Of a stretch of DNA of 33,402 nt, positions 22,747 to 31,754 are shown in pieces. The stretch comes from Ruminococcaceae bacterium UBA6434. Lineage in GTDB: Bacteria > Bacillota > Clostridia > Oscillospirales > Acutalibacteraceae. The position numbers and the translations under genes were made by a program. The DNA is taken from contig DJOQ01000026.1 of assembly GCA_002437245.1 (NCBI GenBank), positions 1 to 33,402 of the forward strand. The letters run 5' to 3'. The notes under the pieces are model-generated. The model was not told the DNA's origin. It ran no database searches and saw only the letters and a list, made by a program, of their open reading frames with translations. Position 1 is the first letter of the stretch. Each line of letters starts with the position of its first letter.

Positions 22747-24993
22747 TTAAAGTGTAAGCTGCTCGCCGACATCGTCAGCCGACAAAGTTGCACCGGCGGC
22801 AGGCAAAGTTCTCGTTCTGTATCTCGCAGGCTTCACAAACTCGCCCTCGGTATACTCTTTTACGGAAGACACCCTGTGCCCTTTTTTGAGCGTCATAACC
22901 GATACGCCCATAGAATCCTTGGTCGTCTTGACGGCTATTGCGCCGGTATTGAGAAGAAGAATTCTGCCGGCGGTTGACCGCATAACGTATTCCTTATCCT
23001 CAGTCACACAGAACATATTGACTAACGGGAATTTCTCACAATACGCTTTTATCAGCTTCTTGCGGTTGGTTTTGGTCTCATACGCGGAAAGGTCTATTTT
23101 GGCAAGCTTGCCGTTTTCAAAGAAAAACAGCATAAAGCCCTTATAGTCTGTTGTAACAGCCATATAGACGGCATTTTCCTCAGGCTCCATCTCAAGCTTT
23201 GAAGCCACATAATCGCCGAGGACGCTCGCCTTGCTGTCGTCAAAGTCGGCAGCCTTGGCTTTATAAACGCGGCACTTATCGGTAAAGAACAAAAGTTCGG
23301 TATTGTTTGTAGCCTCAACGGTCTCGATTATTTCATCGTTTTCCTTTAGTTTTTGCTCGCCGCTCATACGCAGTGACTGCGGAGTTATCTTTTTAAAATA
23401 GCCCTCTTTTGTAAAGAAAAGCGTAACCGGATAATCCGGTATCTCCTCTTCGGGGTCCGCTTCGTCAACAATATCGCTTGTATATATTATTTCGGAGCGA
23501 CGCGGTTTATCGTATTTTTTCACAACGTCGGAAAGCTCGTTTACGATTATTTTTTTGACGCGCGAACGACTCGACAGAATATCCTCCATATCCTCTATAT
23601 CGGTCTTTAACTGCTCAATATCAGCCGTTCTTTTTAAGATATACTCACGGTTCAAGTGGCGCAATTTGATTTCAGCCACATAATCTGCCTGTATCTTATC
23701 TATTCCGAAGCCTATCATCAAGTTCGGAACAACCTCCGACTCTTCGTCGGTAGAACGTATTATTCTTACAGCCTTATCTATATCGAGGAGGATTTTTTGT
23801 AGTCCCTCTAAAAGATGAAGTCTGTCTTTTGCTTTGGAAAGGTCAAAATAGACGCGGCGATTTACACATTCGGTACGGAAAGCTATCCATTCCAAAAGCA
23901 GCTCGCGCACTCCGAGGACTCTCGGTGTTCCGGCTATAAGGACATTAAAGTTACAGCCGAAAGAATCTTCGAGCGGAGTCATTTTATAGAGCTTTTTCAT
24001 AAGCTTGTCCGCATCTGTGCCGCGCTTTAAATCAATTGTTATTTTAAGGCCCTTTTTATCGGTCTCGTCGCGGATATCGGAAATTTCTTTAACCTTGCCG
24101 CCCTTTGCGAGTTCAACTATCTTATCGATTATTGCTTCCGTAGTGGTGGTTGCCGGAATTTCGTATATATCAATACAGTTATTCTTTTTATCATAGCTGT
24201 ACTTTGCGCGAATTTTGAAGCTTCCGCGACCCGTGCGGAAGATCTCGTTCATCTTATCTTCATCGTAGAGTATCTGACCGCCGCCTATAAAATCGGGAGC
24301 CTTCAGCGTTTCGGTTATATCGGCGTCGGGGTCCTTTATAAGCGCCGCGGTAGTATCGCAGATCTCTTTTAAGTTGAACGAACAAATATTTGAAGCCATA
24401 CCGACGGCTATACCCATATTGGCATTTACGAGCACCGACGGGAATGTAACGGGTAAAAGCGTGGGCTCGGTCATGGTATTGTCGTAGTTCGGTACAAAAT
24501 CGACCGTGTCCTTATCTATATCGCGGAAAAGCTCGGCTGAAATCGGTGCTAATTTTGCCTCGGTATAACGCGAAGCCGCATACTGCATATTTTTTGAATA
24601 CGATTTACCGAAGTTACCCTTTGACTCAACATAAGGGTGAAGGAGCGACTCGTTGCCGCGCGCCAAACGAATCATGGTTTCGTAAATTGCCGCGTCGCCG
24701 TGCGGGTTCAGCTGCATGGTGCGGCCGACAATATTGGCGGATTTTACAGTGCCGCCCTGAAGCAGCCCCATTTTATACATTGTATACAGGAGCTTTCTGT
24801 GTGACGGTTTAAAGCCGTCGATTTCAGGAATGGCACGCGACATAATAACGCTCATGGCGTAAGGCATATAGTTGAGCTCCAAAGTATCGGTTATATGCTG
24901 CTCCACTACCTCGCCCGCACCGAGTATATGAGCGTTTACGTCTGTCTCTTCCGGGCTTCGGTCTGTTTCGTTTTTCTTGGTTCTTTTTGCCAT
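22747..24993 (-). CDS. type IIA DNA topoisomerase, subunit A (topo IV/gyrase-like)
   Basis: The 748-residue protein is the DNA-cleaving subunit of a type IIA topoisomerase. YAMSVIMSRAIPEIDGFKPSHRKLLY is the usual GyrA/ParC opening, MQLNPHGDAAIYETM follows, and the active-site Tyr143 lies in ASRYTEAKLAP. A coiled coil is seen in the region about 420-500. The C-terminal beta-propeller is present but short and lacks the gyrase GyrA box (QRRGGKG), which argues for a topo IV-like decatenase rather than a supercoiling gyrase. It is divergent from textbook GyrA and ParC in many positions, as is its partner. The spacing to the B subunit gene is 50 bases, so it forms one operon. AGGAG precedes ATG. 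Confidence 0.88.
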   Translation of the reverse strand: MAKRTKKNETDRSPEETDVNAHILGAGEVVEQHITDTLELNYMPYAMSVIMSRAIPEIDGFKPSHRKLLYTMYKMGLLQGGTVKSANIVGRTMQLNPHGDAAIYETMIRLARGNESLLHPYVESKGNFGKSYSKNMQYAASRYTEAKLAPISAELFRDIDKDTVDFVPNYDNTMTEPTLLPVTFPSVLVNANMGIAVGMASNICSFNLKEICDTTAALIKDPDADITETLKAPDFIGGGQILYDEDKMNEIFRTGRGSFKIRAKYSYDKKNNCIDIYEIPATTTTEAIIDKIVELAKGGKVKEISDIRDETDKKGLKITIDLKRGTDADKLMKKLYKMTPLEDSFGCNFNVLIAGTPRVLGVRELLLEWIAFRTECVNRRVYFDLSKAKDRLHLLEGLQKILLDIDKAVRIIRSTDEESEVVPNLMIGFGIDKIQADYVAEIKLRHLNREYILKRTADIEQLKTDIEDMEDILSSRSRVKKIIVNELSDVVKKYDKPRRSEIIYTSDIVDEADPEEEIPDYPVTLFFTKEGYFKKITPQSLRMSGEQKLKENDEIIETVEATNNTELLFFTDKCRVYKAKAADFDDSKASVLGDYVASKLEMEPEENAVYMAVTTDYKGFMLFFFENGKLAKIDLSAYETKTNRKKLIKAYCEKFPLVNMFCVTEDKEYVMRSTAGRILLLNTGAIAVKTTKDSMGVSVMTLKKGHRVSSVKEYTEGEFVKPARYRTRTLPAAGATLSADDVGEQLTL

Positions 24994-25043
24994 TTTCCGA
25001 CTCTCCTAAATCAGGGAATAATTATTACCGTAAAAATCAATCG

Positions 25044-27029
25044 TCAAGAAAGGTCAGTCATATCAATATACTGAGCGCCGTTTTCGGCAATATAATCTTT
25101 TCTGCCCTGCAAATTATCTCCGAGCAAAAGGTCAAATTTTTCGGCGACGGCTTCGGGTGAATAATCCGGCTCTACTTTTATAAGACGACGGGTTTTAGGA
25201 TTCATTGTTGTAAACCACATCATCTCGGGTTCGTTTTCGCCGAGACCCTTTGAACGCTGTATGGTATATTTTTTGTCTCCTATTGCATGAAGAGCGTCCT
25301 GCTTTTCCTTTTCGGTATAGCAGAACCAAGTCTCGTCCTTGCACGTTATTTCGTAAAGCGGAGACTCGGCTATAAATACCTTGCCCTCTTTTATAAGCGT
25401 AGGCATAAGGCGGTAAATCATAGTGAGTATCAGTGTTCGTATCTGATAACCGTCAACGTCGGCATCGGTACAGATTATAACTTTGCTCCAGCGGAGATTA
25501 TCCATACTGAAGAGCGAAAGGTTTTTATTTGCCTTTGAGCTTACTTCCACGCCGCAGCCGAGTACCTTGATAAGATCCGTTATAATATCGTTTTTAAATA
25601 TTTTGGGGTATTCCGCCTTGAGGCAGTTAAGTATTTTTCCGCGCACGGGCATAACCGCCTGAAAAGCGCTGTCCCTCGCCTGCTTGCAGGCGCCGAGAGC
25701 CGAGTCGCCCTCCACTATGAATATTTCGCGTTCCGAGACATCCTTTGAGCGGCAGTCGACGAATTTTTCGATTCTGTCCGTCATGCTGTTGCTGCTCTGA
25801 AGCGTCTTTTTAATATTAAGCCTTGTGGTTTCGGCTTTAACGCGCGAGCGCATATTTATGAGCACCTGCTCGGCGATTTTTTCGGCGTCTATTCTGTTTT
25901 CGATAAAGTATACTTCAAGCTGATGGCGAAGAAATTCCGTCATAGCCTCCTGTATAAATTTATTGGTTATCGCTTTTTTGGTCTGGTTTTCGTATGACGT
26001 CTGAGTTGAAAATGACGACGAAACAAGCACAAGACAATCCTCTACATCTTGGAAATTTATCTTGCTGTCGCTCTTTAAATATTTGCTGTTTGCTTTTAAA
26101 TAGCTGTCAATCTGCGAAACAAACGCGCTCTTTACCGCTTTTTCCGGAGCGCCGCCGTGCTCGAGAAAGCTTGAATTGTGATAGTACTCTTTTAACTGTT
26201 TTTTATTGGAAAAGCACAGCGCCACATTAAGTTTTACCTTATATTCGGGTAAGTCGGCTCTGTCTCTGCCCTTTCGCTCGCCCTGCCAAAACTGCACGGA
26301 CGAAAATGCATCGTCGCCCACAAATTCTTTTATATAATCTACTATACCGTTTTCATAGCAGTACTCGTACTTATCGAAGCTTTTTTCACTTGTCTGATTG
26401 CGGAGTATAAACTTAATGCCCGCATTTACGACGGACTGCCTTAATATAGTCTCCTGATAGTATTCAAGCGGTATATCGATATCGGTGAATACCTTTATAT
26501 CGGGCTTCCAGCGAATTCTTGTACCTGTGTCCTTTTTGCCGTACGGTTCTTTTTTGAGCTCGCTTACAGGCTCGCCCGCTTTAAAATGTATCTCGTAACG
26601 AAAACCGTTTTTGTGCACCTCGGCATCCATATACTCGGAGGCGTACTGTGTAGCGCAAAGTCCGAGTCCGTTAAGCCCGAGCGAATACTCGTATGTTCCG
26701 CCGTTGTTTGTATTATATTTACTGCCGGCATACATCTCGCAGAAAAGCAATTCCCAGTTCCAGCGCTTTTCCTTTTCGTTATAATCCATAGGCATACCTC
26801 TGCCGTGATCGACAACCTCAACGGAGCCGTCAAGAAAACGGGTTACGGTTATCTCTTTACCGTAGCCCTCACGCGCCTCGTCTATGGAGTTTGAAAGTAT
26901 TTCAAATACAGCGTGCTCGCAGCCCTCTATTCCGTCCGAGCCGAAAATAACGGCGGGGCGAAGTCTTACACGGTCCGCGCCCTTTAACTGCGAAATACTC
27001 TCTTCATTGTATGCCGCTTTTTTTGCCAT
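25044..27029 (-). CDS. type IIA DNA topoisomerase, subunit B (topo IV/gyrase-like ATPase)
   Basis: The 661-residue protein is the ATPase/TOPRIM partner of the subunit A gene that follows it. GHKL motifs are EILSNSIDEA (43-52), VDHGRGMP and LGLNGLGLCATQYAS. The QTK loop is in YENQTKKAI. The TOPRIM domain starts FIVEGDSALGACKQARD and continues with VIICTDADVDGYQIRTLIL. The canonical EGDSAGG has become EGDSALG, and GVGASVVNALS has become GLGLCATQYAS, so this is a divergent branch. It breaks, passes and rejoins DNA with ATP. The start has AAAGGTGGT upstream and a promoter at 27107-27136. Confidence 0.9.
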   Translation of the reverse strand: MAKKAAYNEESISQLKGADRVRLRPAVIFGSDGIEGCEHAVFEILSNSIDEAREGYGKEITVTRFLDGSVEVVDHGRGMPMDYNEKEKRWNWELLFCEMYAGSKYNTNNGGTYEYSLGLNGLGLCATQYASEYMDAEVHKNGFRYEIHFKAGEPVSELKKEPYGKKDTGTRIRWKPDIKVFTDIDIPLEYYQETILRQSVVNAGIKFILRNQTSEKSFDKYEYCYENGIVDYIKEFVGDDAFSSVQFWQGERKGRDRADLPEYKVKLNVALCFSNKKQLKEYYHNSSFLEHGGAPEKAVKSAFVSQIDSYLKANSKYLKSDSKINFQDVEDCLVLVSSSFSTQTSYENQTKKAITNKFIQEAMTEFLRHQLEVYFIENRIDAEKIAEQVLINMRSRVKAETTRLNIKKTLQSSNSMTDRIEKFVDCRSKDVSEREIFIVEGDSALGACKQARDSAFQAVMPVRGKILNCLKAEYPKIFKNDIITDLIKVLGCGVEVSSKANKNLSLFSMDNLRWSKVIICTDADVDGYQIRTLILTMIYRLMPTLIKEGKVFIAESPLYEITCKDETWFCYTEKEKQDALHAIGDKKYTIQRSKGLGENEPEMMWFTTMNPKTRRLIKVEPDYSPEAVAEKFDLLLGDNLQGRKDYIAENGAQYIDMTDLS

Positions 27030-27106
27030 TTAATTAAACCACCTTTGTATGCCGAATGGCGGGAAAATTTACTTGCAGGAAAACCTGCCCAAAAATACCG
27101 CCATAT

Positions 27107-27136
27107 ATTTTACACTATATATAGCGGTCAAGTCAA
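27107..27136 (-). promoter_or_regulatory. promoter of the topoisomerase operon
   Basis: On the minus strand, -35 TTGACT (27131-27136), an 18-bp spacer and -10 TAAAAT (27107-27112). The leader is about 75 bases. Confidence 0.7.
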
Positions 27137-27197
27137 GTTATTTGCCTTTTTAAACGGATATTTAGGGTTTGTACGCATAAAGCGCCCACAGCCGATA

Positions 27198-27416
27198 TCA
27201 GTTTTTGTCGTCATCGGAGTGCTTTTTGACTTTATGTTTATTTCCGTTTTCATCAACGATATACGTATTTTCGAGATTTGCGACAAGGTTTCTCTTAAAA
27301 GAGTCGATATACTCGCGGCGCAAAATTGCCTGCTCCTCTTTTTCGTCGGGAGACAACCCTTCGCCCTTTTGCTTCTTTGCAAGAAAGTTTATACGGTCGA
27401 TTTTATTCTGTTCCAT
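27198..27416 (-). CDS. UPF0291 (DUF896/YnzC-like) small protein
   Basis: The 72-residue protein matches the UPF0291/DUF896 family: KIDRINFLAKKQKGEGLSPDEK, then ALL-type ILRREYIDSFKRNL and LENTYIVDENGNK, the family hallmark. Members are small cytoplasmic helical-hairpin proteins; B. subtilis YnzC is linked to the SOS operon but has no known biochemical role. The start at 27416 follows GGTGAT about 5 bases upstream. The 33 extra codons upstream are noise. It is divergently arranged with the YjjG-like gene. Confidence 0.9.
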   Translation of the reverse strand: MEQNKIDRINFLAKKQKGEGLSPDEKEEQAILRREYIDSFKRNLVANLENTYIVDENGNKHKVKKHSDDDKN

Positions 27417-27447
27417 ACTTATCACCACATACAGGTTATTTTTTACT

Positions 27448-27476
27448 ATTTTATAATATTTTTTCGATAAAGTAAA
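27448..27476 (-). promoter_or_regulatory. promoter of the UPF0291 gene
   Basis: On the minus strand, -35 TTTACT (27471-27476), a 17-bp spacer and -10 TAAAAT (27448-27453). It stands back to back with the yjjG-like promoter at 27492-27520. Confidence 0.6.
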
Positions 27477-27491
27477 GGCACAGCTCAACAC

Positions 27492-27520
27492 TTGAAAATA
27501 TTCGGTGAATATCATATAAT
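27492..27520 (+). promoter_or_regulatory. promoter of the yjjG-like/cca operon with internal palindrome
   Basis: -35 TTGAAA (27492-27497), a 17-bp spacer and -10 TATAAT (27515-27520). The spacer holds a perfect inverted repeat ATATTC-GGT-GAATAT (27498-27512), placed where a repressor would block polymerase. Confidence 0.8.
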
Positions 27521-27548
27521 TTCATTATGTTAAAGGAAGGAACCCGAT

Positions 27549-28223
27549 ATGTTTAAATATGTTCTGACAGACATTGACAATACGCTTTTGGATTTCAACA
27601 AGTGTGCCGAAAAAGCTATGACCGACGCCTGCAAAACCTGCGGGGTCGATTTCAAAGAAAATATGCCGTCCGTTTTTCACAAGGTCAACGATTCGCTTTG
27701 GCAAAGGCTTGAAACGGGAGAAATCTCAAGGGATCAAATACACAAAAAACGGTGGAATATGGTTTTTTCGATTATGGGTATTGATTTTGACGGACGCGAA
27801 TTCGAAAAAGAATTCGTAAAGGGAATATACGACAGCCACGAGCCCGTAAGAGGTGCAGAAGACGCGGTTAAATACCTGTCGAAAAAATACATACTCTGTG
27901 CCGCAAGCAACGGTCCGTTTGAACAGCAAAAGCACCGTCTGACGCTCGCCGGAATGATAGACGGATTCTCACACCTTTTCGTCTCGGAGAGAATAGGCGT
28001 GCAAAAGCCCCAACGGGAATTTTTTGAGCGGTGTCTCAATGAGCTTCATGAAACCGACAAATCACGCTTTATACTCATAGGCGATTCGCTGACCGCCGAT
28101 ATATCCGGAGGAAAGAACTTCGGTATCACCACCTGCTGGTATGACCACAACGGCACGGGAAATGATAATGTGGGCGCGGATATGAGAATAACCGATCTTG
28201 CCGAAATTAAAAATATACTCTGA
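27549..28223 (+). CDS. HAD hydrolase, YjjG-like 5'-nucleotidase
   Basis: The 224-residue protein is a HAD-superfamily phosphatase of subfamily I. Motif I is LTDIDNTLLDF, motif II is CAASNGP, the motif III Lys is in GVQKPQREFF, and motif IV is ILIGDSLTADISGG. DIDNTL and the KPQ/GDSLTADI spacing match YjjG, which dephosphorylates pyrimidine nucleotides in a housecleaning role. AAAGGAAGGA precedes ATG. cca starts 9 bases after its stop, so the two form an operon. The substrate is inferred from family only. Confidence 0.88.
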   Translation: MFKYVLTDIDNTLLDFNKCAEKAMTDACKTCGVDFKENMPSVFHKVNDSLWQRLETGEISRDQIHKKRWNMVFSIMGIDFDGREFEKEFVKGIYDSHEPVRGAEDAVKYLSKKYILCAASNGPFEQQKHRLTLAGMIDGFSHLFVSERIGVQKPQREFFERCLNELHETDKSRFILIGDSLTADISGGKNFGITTCWYDHNGTGNDNVGADMRITDLAEIKNIL

Positions 28224-28232
28224 GGAATTATT

Positions 28233-29564
28233 ATGATAAAGCTCCCCGAACAAGTAAATAAGGCAATATGCCTGCTGAAAAGCAGCGGTTTTGAGGCATA
28301 TGCCGTCGGCGGCGCCGTTCGCGACTGTATGCTGAATAAAAATCCCTTTGACTGGGATATAACCACAAGCGCACGTCCCGAAGAAACAGAAAAGGTATTT
28401 TGCGGCGAGCGGATAATAGAGACCGGTATAAAGCACGGAACGGTGACTGTCATAATTGACGGTATGCCGCTTGAAATCACCACTTACCGCATAGACGGTG
28501 ACTATACAGACCACCGCCATCCGCAATCGGTATCATTTTCGGACAACCTCAGAGACGATCTCTCAAGGCGCGATTTCACAATAAACACGCTTTGCTGTAA
28601 TTGCGACGACAAAATAATTGATGTTTTCGGCGGCATAGACGATTTGAAGAACAAAATAATACGGTGCGTCGGCGACCCCGACACACGTTTTTCGGAGGAC
28701 GCGCTCAGAATTATGCGTGCCGTCCGTTTTTCGGCGGAGCTGGGATTCACAATAGAAAAAGGCACATCGGACAGCATACTGAAAAACAGGCATCTGCTGT
28801 CGGATGTATCAAAAGAAAGATTGCAGGTCGAATTCGTAAAGCTTATCACGGGGAAATACGCAACCGACGTTATACGGAAATATCACGCGGTTATAGAGGT
28901 ATTTATTCCGGAGCTTGCCCCACTAATAGGTTGTGAGCAGCACACAAAATATCACAAATATGATGTGTTTGAGCACACGCTGCATGCCGTAGACGCGGTA
29001 GATTTTGACGACAGAATTTTGCGCCTTACAATGTTTTTTCACGATTTCGGAAAGCCCGATGCCAAAACCACCGATGAAAACGGCACTTCGCACTTCAAAG
29101 GACATGCCGTGATAAGCGAAAAAAAGACGCGAGCCATACTTAAAAGGCTGAAATTTGACAACAAAACAATAAACGAGGTCTCGGAGCTTGTTTTGATACA
29201 CGATATGAAATCCCCGCGTGACAAAATCCAGGCAAAAAAAATGATGTGCCGTTTCGGAGACGAAACATACCTCAACCTTATAAAAATCAAGCGTGCCGAT
29301 AATACGGCAAAAGCCGATCCGCACGCGATAGACGAAAAACTTAAAAATATGCGTTTGTTTTATGATACCGTAAAGCAAAACGGAGAGTGTTACAATTTAA
29401 AATCGCTCGCTGTAAACGGCGATGACATTAAGGCTGTCGGTATTTCCGAGGGAAAGAAAATCAAGGACTCGCTTGATTTTTTGCTTGACAGCGTTATAGA
29501 GGAAAAATGCCCTAACAATAAAGGCTCTCTTATAAAATATTTAAAAGAAAACCGTAAATATTAA
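28233..29564 (+). CDS. cca: CCA tRNA nucleotidyltransferase with HD domain
   Basis: The 443-residue protein is a class II CCA-adding enzyme that builds or repairs the 3' CCA of tRNAs using CTP and ATP. AYAVGGAVRDC (GG at 26-27), the metal-binding DWD (40-42), RRDFTINTL, and EDALRIMRAVRFS are intact. An HD domain follows with DVFEHTLHAVD and FFHDFGKP. This long HD-containing form is typical of Clostridia. GAGG precedes ATG. It ends 8 bases before the minus-strand LRR gene's compound terminator structure begins to fold. The partner gene encodes a nucleotidase, which may be a chance operon mate. Confidence 0.94.
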   Translation: MIKLPEQVNKAICLLKSSGFEAYAVGGAVRDCMLNKNPFDWDITTSARPEETEKVFCGERIIETGIKHGTVTVIIDGMPLEITTYRIDGDYTDHRHPQSVSFSDNLRDDLSRRDFTINTLCCNCDDKIIDVFGGIDDLKNKIIRCVGDPDTRFSEDALRIMRAVRFSAELGFTIEKGTSDSILKNRHLLSDVSKERLQVEFVKLITGKYATDVIRKYHAVIEVFIPELAPLIGCEQHTKYHKYDVFEHTLHAVDAVDFDDRILRLTMFFHDFGKPDAKTTDENGTSHFKGHAVISEKKTRAILKRLKFDNKTINEVSELVLIHDMKSPRDKIQAKKMMCRFGDETYLNLIKIKRADNTAKADPHAIDEKLKNMRLFYDTVKQNGECYNLKSLAVNGDDIKAVGISEGKKIKDSLDFLLDSVIEEKCPNNKGSLIKYLKENRKY

Positions 29565-29644
29565 AAGCACCGCAATTCGGCTAACAGCGCCGCATTTGTC
29601 AGACAATGTGATATAACGTCTGACATATACGGTGCTTTTTGTTA
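29563..29644. terminator. compound nested terminator between cca and the LRR-dockerin gene
   Basis: An outer stem AAAAGCACCG (29563-29572) with CGGTGCTTTT (29630-29639) encloses a second perfect 8-bp stem TGTCAGAC (29597-29604) with GTCTGACA (29618-29625). On the plus strand it is followed by T (29636-29642). Its right edge touches the stop codon of the convergent gene at 29642. It probably serves both genes. Confidence 0.75.
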
Positions 29645-30991
29645 TGTCGTGAGTCCACAGTCCCTGCGAAGCAAAAAAATCGCGTCGCTCTCATCGACCG
29701 TTCCGTCACGGGTTAAGTCGGCTTCTTTAAGCTTTATCGGCGACAAGCTCATTAAGCCTGCCGAATATTTAAGTATCATAACGGCGTCTGCGCTGTTCAT
29801 TTTGCCGTCGGAATTCACATCGCCGAAATTCACTCTCGCAACATAAGAAAAACCAGTTCCGTCTTGACAAATTCGGATAATCACGCCGTCCGTAACTACG
29901 GAAGAATCGGGCAAAACATTGCCGTCGGCATCCGATACGGTCAATTCGTCGGCTGAAGCAACAGACCCTTTAAACGTCAAAATGTCCTTTAGCGTTTGCA
30001 CCGTCATACCGACAGCCGTATTTATGATACCGTTCTCGCAGTTTACCGACACACAATCGAAAGACACTCCTACATCTTTTACGGTTCTTTCCGCTTCGGA
30101 GAAAAACTCGGAGTTGCCGTATATTGCGCAAAGAGAGGTACAGCCGTCAAAAGCCGTGGGCGCTGTATTCAACGAACTGCCGAAAGCGATAACGGTTTTT
30201 AACGACGTACAATCCGCAAACGCTTTATCCGAAACAAGCTCGGTATTTTGAGGCAAAGTAACTTTTTCGAGAGAAGTATTTACCGAAAAGGCAAAGGCAC
30301 CTATCTCTTTTAAAGACGGTGAAAAGCTTATCTCAGAAAGTGCGGTACAGTTATAAAACGCCCTGTCCCCTATTGTTTTTACGCCGTGCAGCACCGCTTT
30401 TAAAAGAGACGTGCAATTCTCAAAAGTGCCCGTATAAAGCTCGGCAACGCTCTCGGGCAATATTATTTCATCTAACGAGCAGCAACCGAAGAAAGCCTTT
30501 TCTCCGATGTATGTCACGCTGTCAGGAATTATTGCCGACGAAAGCGCCGCGCACCCCTTGAAAGCTCCCTTGCCTATATACGCAACATTGCTTTTAAGCT
30601 CTGCAGTTTTCAGCGAACGGCAACCCGCAAAGGCATTATCCCCTATTTCTCTTAGAGCCGCTCCGAAGCTGACGCAAGACAGCGCCGCACAGTCGGAAAA
30701 TGCGTTTTTACCCACAGCGGTCACTGAGTTCGGCAAACCGATAAATTCCACAGTTCTGTTTGACGAAAACGCATAGTCATCAATCGACACCACGGTTTTG
30801 CCCTTAATTTTATCGGGTATCAAAACAGTACTGCTCACGCCGCGGTAACCGCTCACATAGGCTTTTCCGTTTTTGATATAATACACAAAATCACTGTCCC
30901 CCGAAGCAAAAGCGTCGAGAGGCAGCGACAATATGACACAAACAACCGCAAATGCAACTATCGACTTTATTTTATTACAAACAGCTGACAT
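29642..30991 (-). CDS. secreted BspA-type leucine-rich-repeat protein with dockerin
   Basis: The 449-residue protein has a signal peptide (residues 1-30, cleavage near DAFASG). About ten BspA-type leucine-rich repeats follow (units such as IGDNAFAGCRSLKTAEL, IGKGAFKGCAALSSAII, IGEKAFFGCCSLDEIIL), roughly residues 60-310. A small beta domain comes next. The last ~60 residues are a type I dockerin with two calcium loops, GDVNSDGKMNSADAVMIL and ADLTRDGTVDESDAIFLL. A dockerin docks to a cohesin on a scaffoldin or on the cell wall. GGAGG 7 bases before ATG at 30991 sets the start; the longer frame adds an unlikely 26 residues. LRR proteins of this kind often bind host matrix or polymers. Confidence 0.9.
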   Translation of the reverse strand: MSAVCNKIKSIVAFAVVCVILSLPLDAFASGDSDFVYYIKNGKAYVSGYRGVSSTVLIPDKIKGKTVVSIDDYAFSSNRTVEFIGLPNSVTAVGKNAFSDCAALSCVSFGAALREIGDNAFAGCRSLKTAELKSNVAYIGKGAFKGCAALSSAIIPDSVTYIGEKAFFGCCSLDEIILPESVAELYTGTFENCTSLLKAVLHGVKTIGDRAFYNCTALSEISFSPSLKEIGAFAFSVNTSLEKVTLPQNTELVSDKAFADCTSLKTVIAFGSSLNTAPTAFDGCTSLCAIYGNSEFFSEAERTVKDVGVSFDCVSVNCENGIINTAVGMTVQTLKDILTFKGSVASADELTVSDADGNVLPDSSVVTDGVIIRICQDGTGFSYVARVNFGDVNSDGKMNSADAVMILKYSAGLMSLSPIKLKEADLTRDGTVDESDAIFLLRRDCGLTT

Positions 30992-31166
30992 CTCATTCCT
31001 CCGACCCCTTGATACGCTTGATTGTATCATCTTTTTTGGGATTTTTTGGAATTTGTGCTGATTTATCACAAATTGGTATTAGGAGCAGTCACATAATTTT
31101 AAATCAAGGAGGAATCGGGTTCGACCGCGGCAATTCATTAACTTTGCAAAGGAAACATTTTTATTA

Positions 31167-31196
31167 TAAAAAACAGGTCCATTTCGGGACCCGTTT
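31167..31196 (-). terminator. terminator of the GNAT gene
   Basis: On the minus strand, AACGGGTCC pairs with GGACCTGTT (one G-U) around 6 bases and is followed by TTTTT. It begins directly after the stop codon at 31197. Confidence 0.8.
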
Positions 31197-31634
31197 TCAG
31201 ATGCTCTGCTTATGCCAAACCATAAGCAGTTCTTTTTCACCGGTGAAGTCATCCGTACTTTCGTTCTTAACCCAAAATCCCTCGCGCATATAAAACGAAA
31301 CCGCACGCGTGTTCTTTAGGTAAACGCTTAAAGTCAATTCGGATTTAATGCCTTTGACAAAATCGAGCAGCAGCTTGCCGATTCCCTTTGACTGCGCGGA
31401 GGACTTTATAAACAGCCCCTCAACAAAGTTTTCCGTTAAACCGATGAAACCGTCAATTTGCTTTGTATTGTCATCTTCATAAACATACACCTCGGCTTTT
31501 GATATTGCGCTCTTTACGGCATCAAAATTACCGGTCCAATAATCTCTCGGAATAAAACTGTGCGATTGTATATTTGTATGAAGCCAAATTTCCATAACCG
31601 AATCCAAATCGGCAATCGTAAAACTTCTTATCAT
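31197..31634 (-). CDS. GNAT-family N-acetyltransferase
   Basis: The 145-residue protein is a GNAT acetyltransferase, transferring acetyl from acetyl-CoA to an amine. Motif A for acetyl-CoA, SSAQSKGIGKLLLD, is at about residues 77-90. NTRAVSFYMREGFW is the usual motif B. The start IRSFTIADLDSVMEIW and DYW(T)GNFD are like YiaC/PhnO-type members. GGGGAG precedes ATG by 9 bases. The sugar O-acetyltransferase gene ends 120 bases upstream in the same direction. The substrate is unknown. Confidence 0.9.
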   Translation of the reverse strand: MIRSFTIADLDSVMEIWLHTNIQSHSFIPRDYWTGNFDAVKSAISKAEVYVYEDDNTKQIDGFIGLTENFVEGLFIKSSAQSKGIGKLLLDFVKGIKSELTLSVYLKNTRAVSFYMREGFWVKNESTDDFTGEKELLMVWHKQSI

Positions 31635-31754
31635 AAATTATTTCTCCCCACGCGTAATGGCTGTAATTGACAAAATCATTATGTCATCGCCGATTTACAT
31701 TTCAGCTGTTTTTAGCATTAACGGGAAACCGACGAACGGCAACAAACACACGGT

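Noticed and set aside
27128..27382. Minus-strand 84-residue frame overlapping UPF0291
   Set aside because: UPF0291 in the other frame has a clear family match; this frame has none.
31079..31306. Overlapping minus-strand frame between the GNAT and LRR genes
   Set aside because: It overlaps the GNAT gene in another frame and crosses that gene's terminator.
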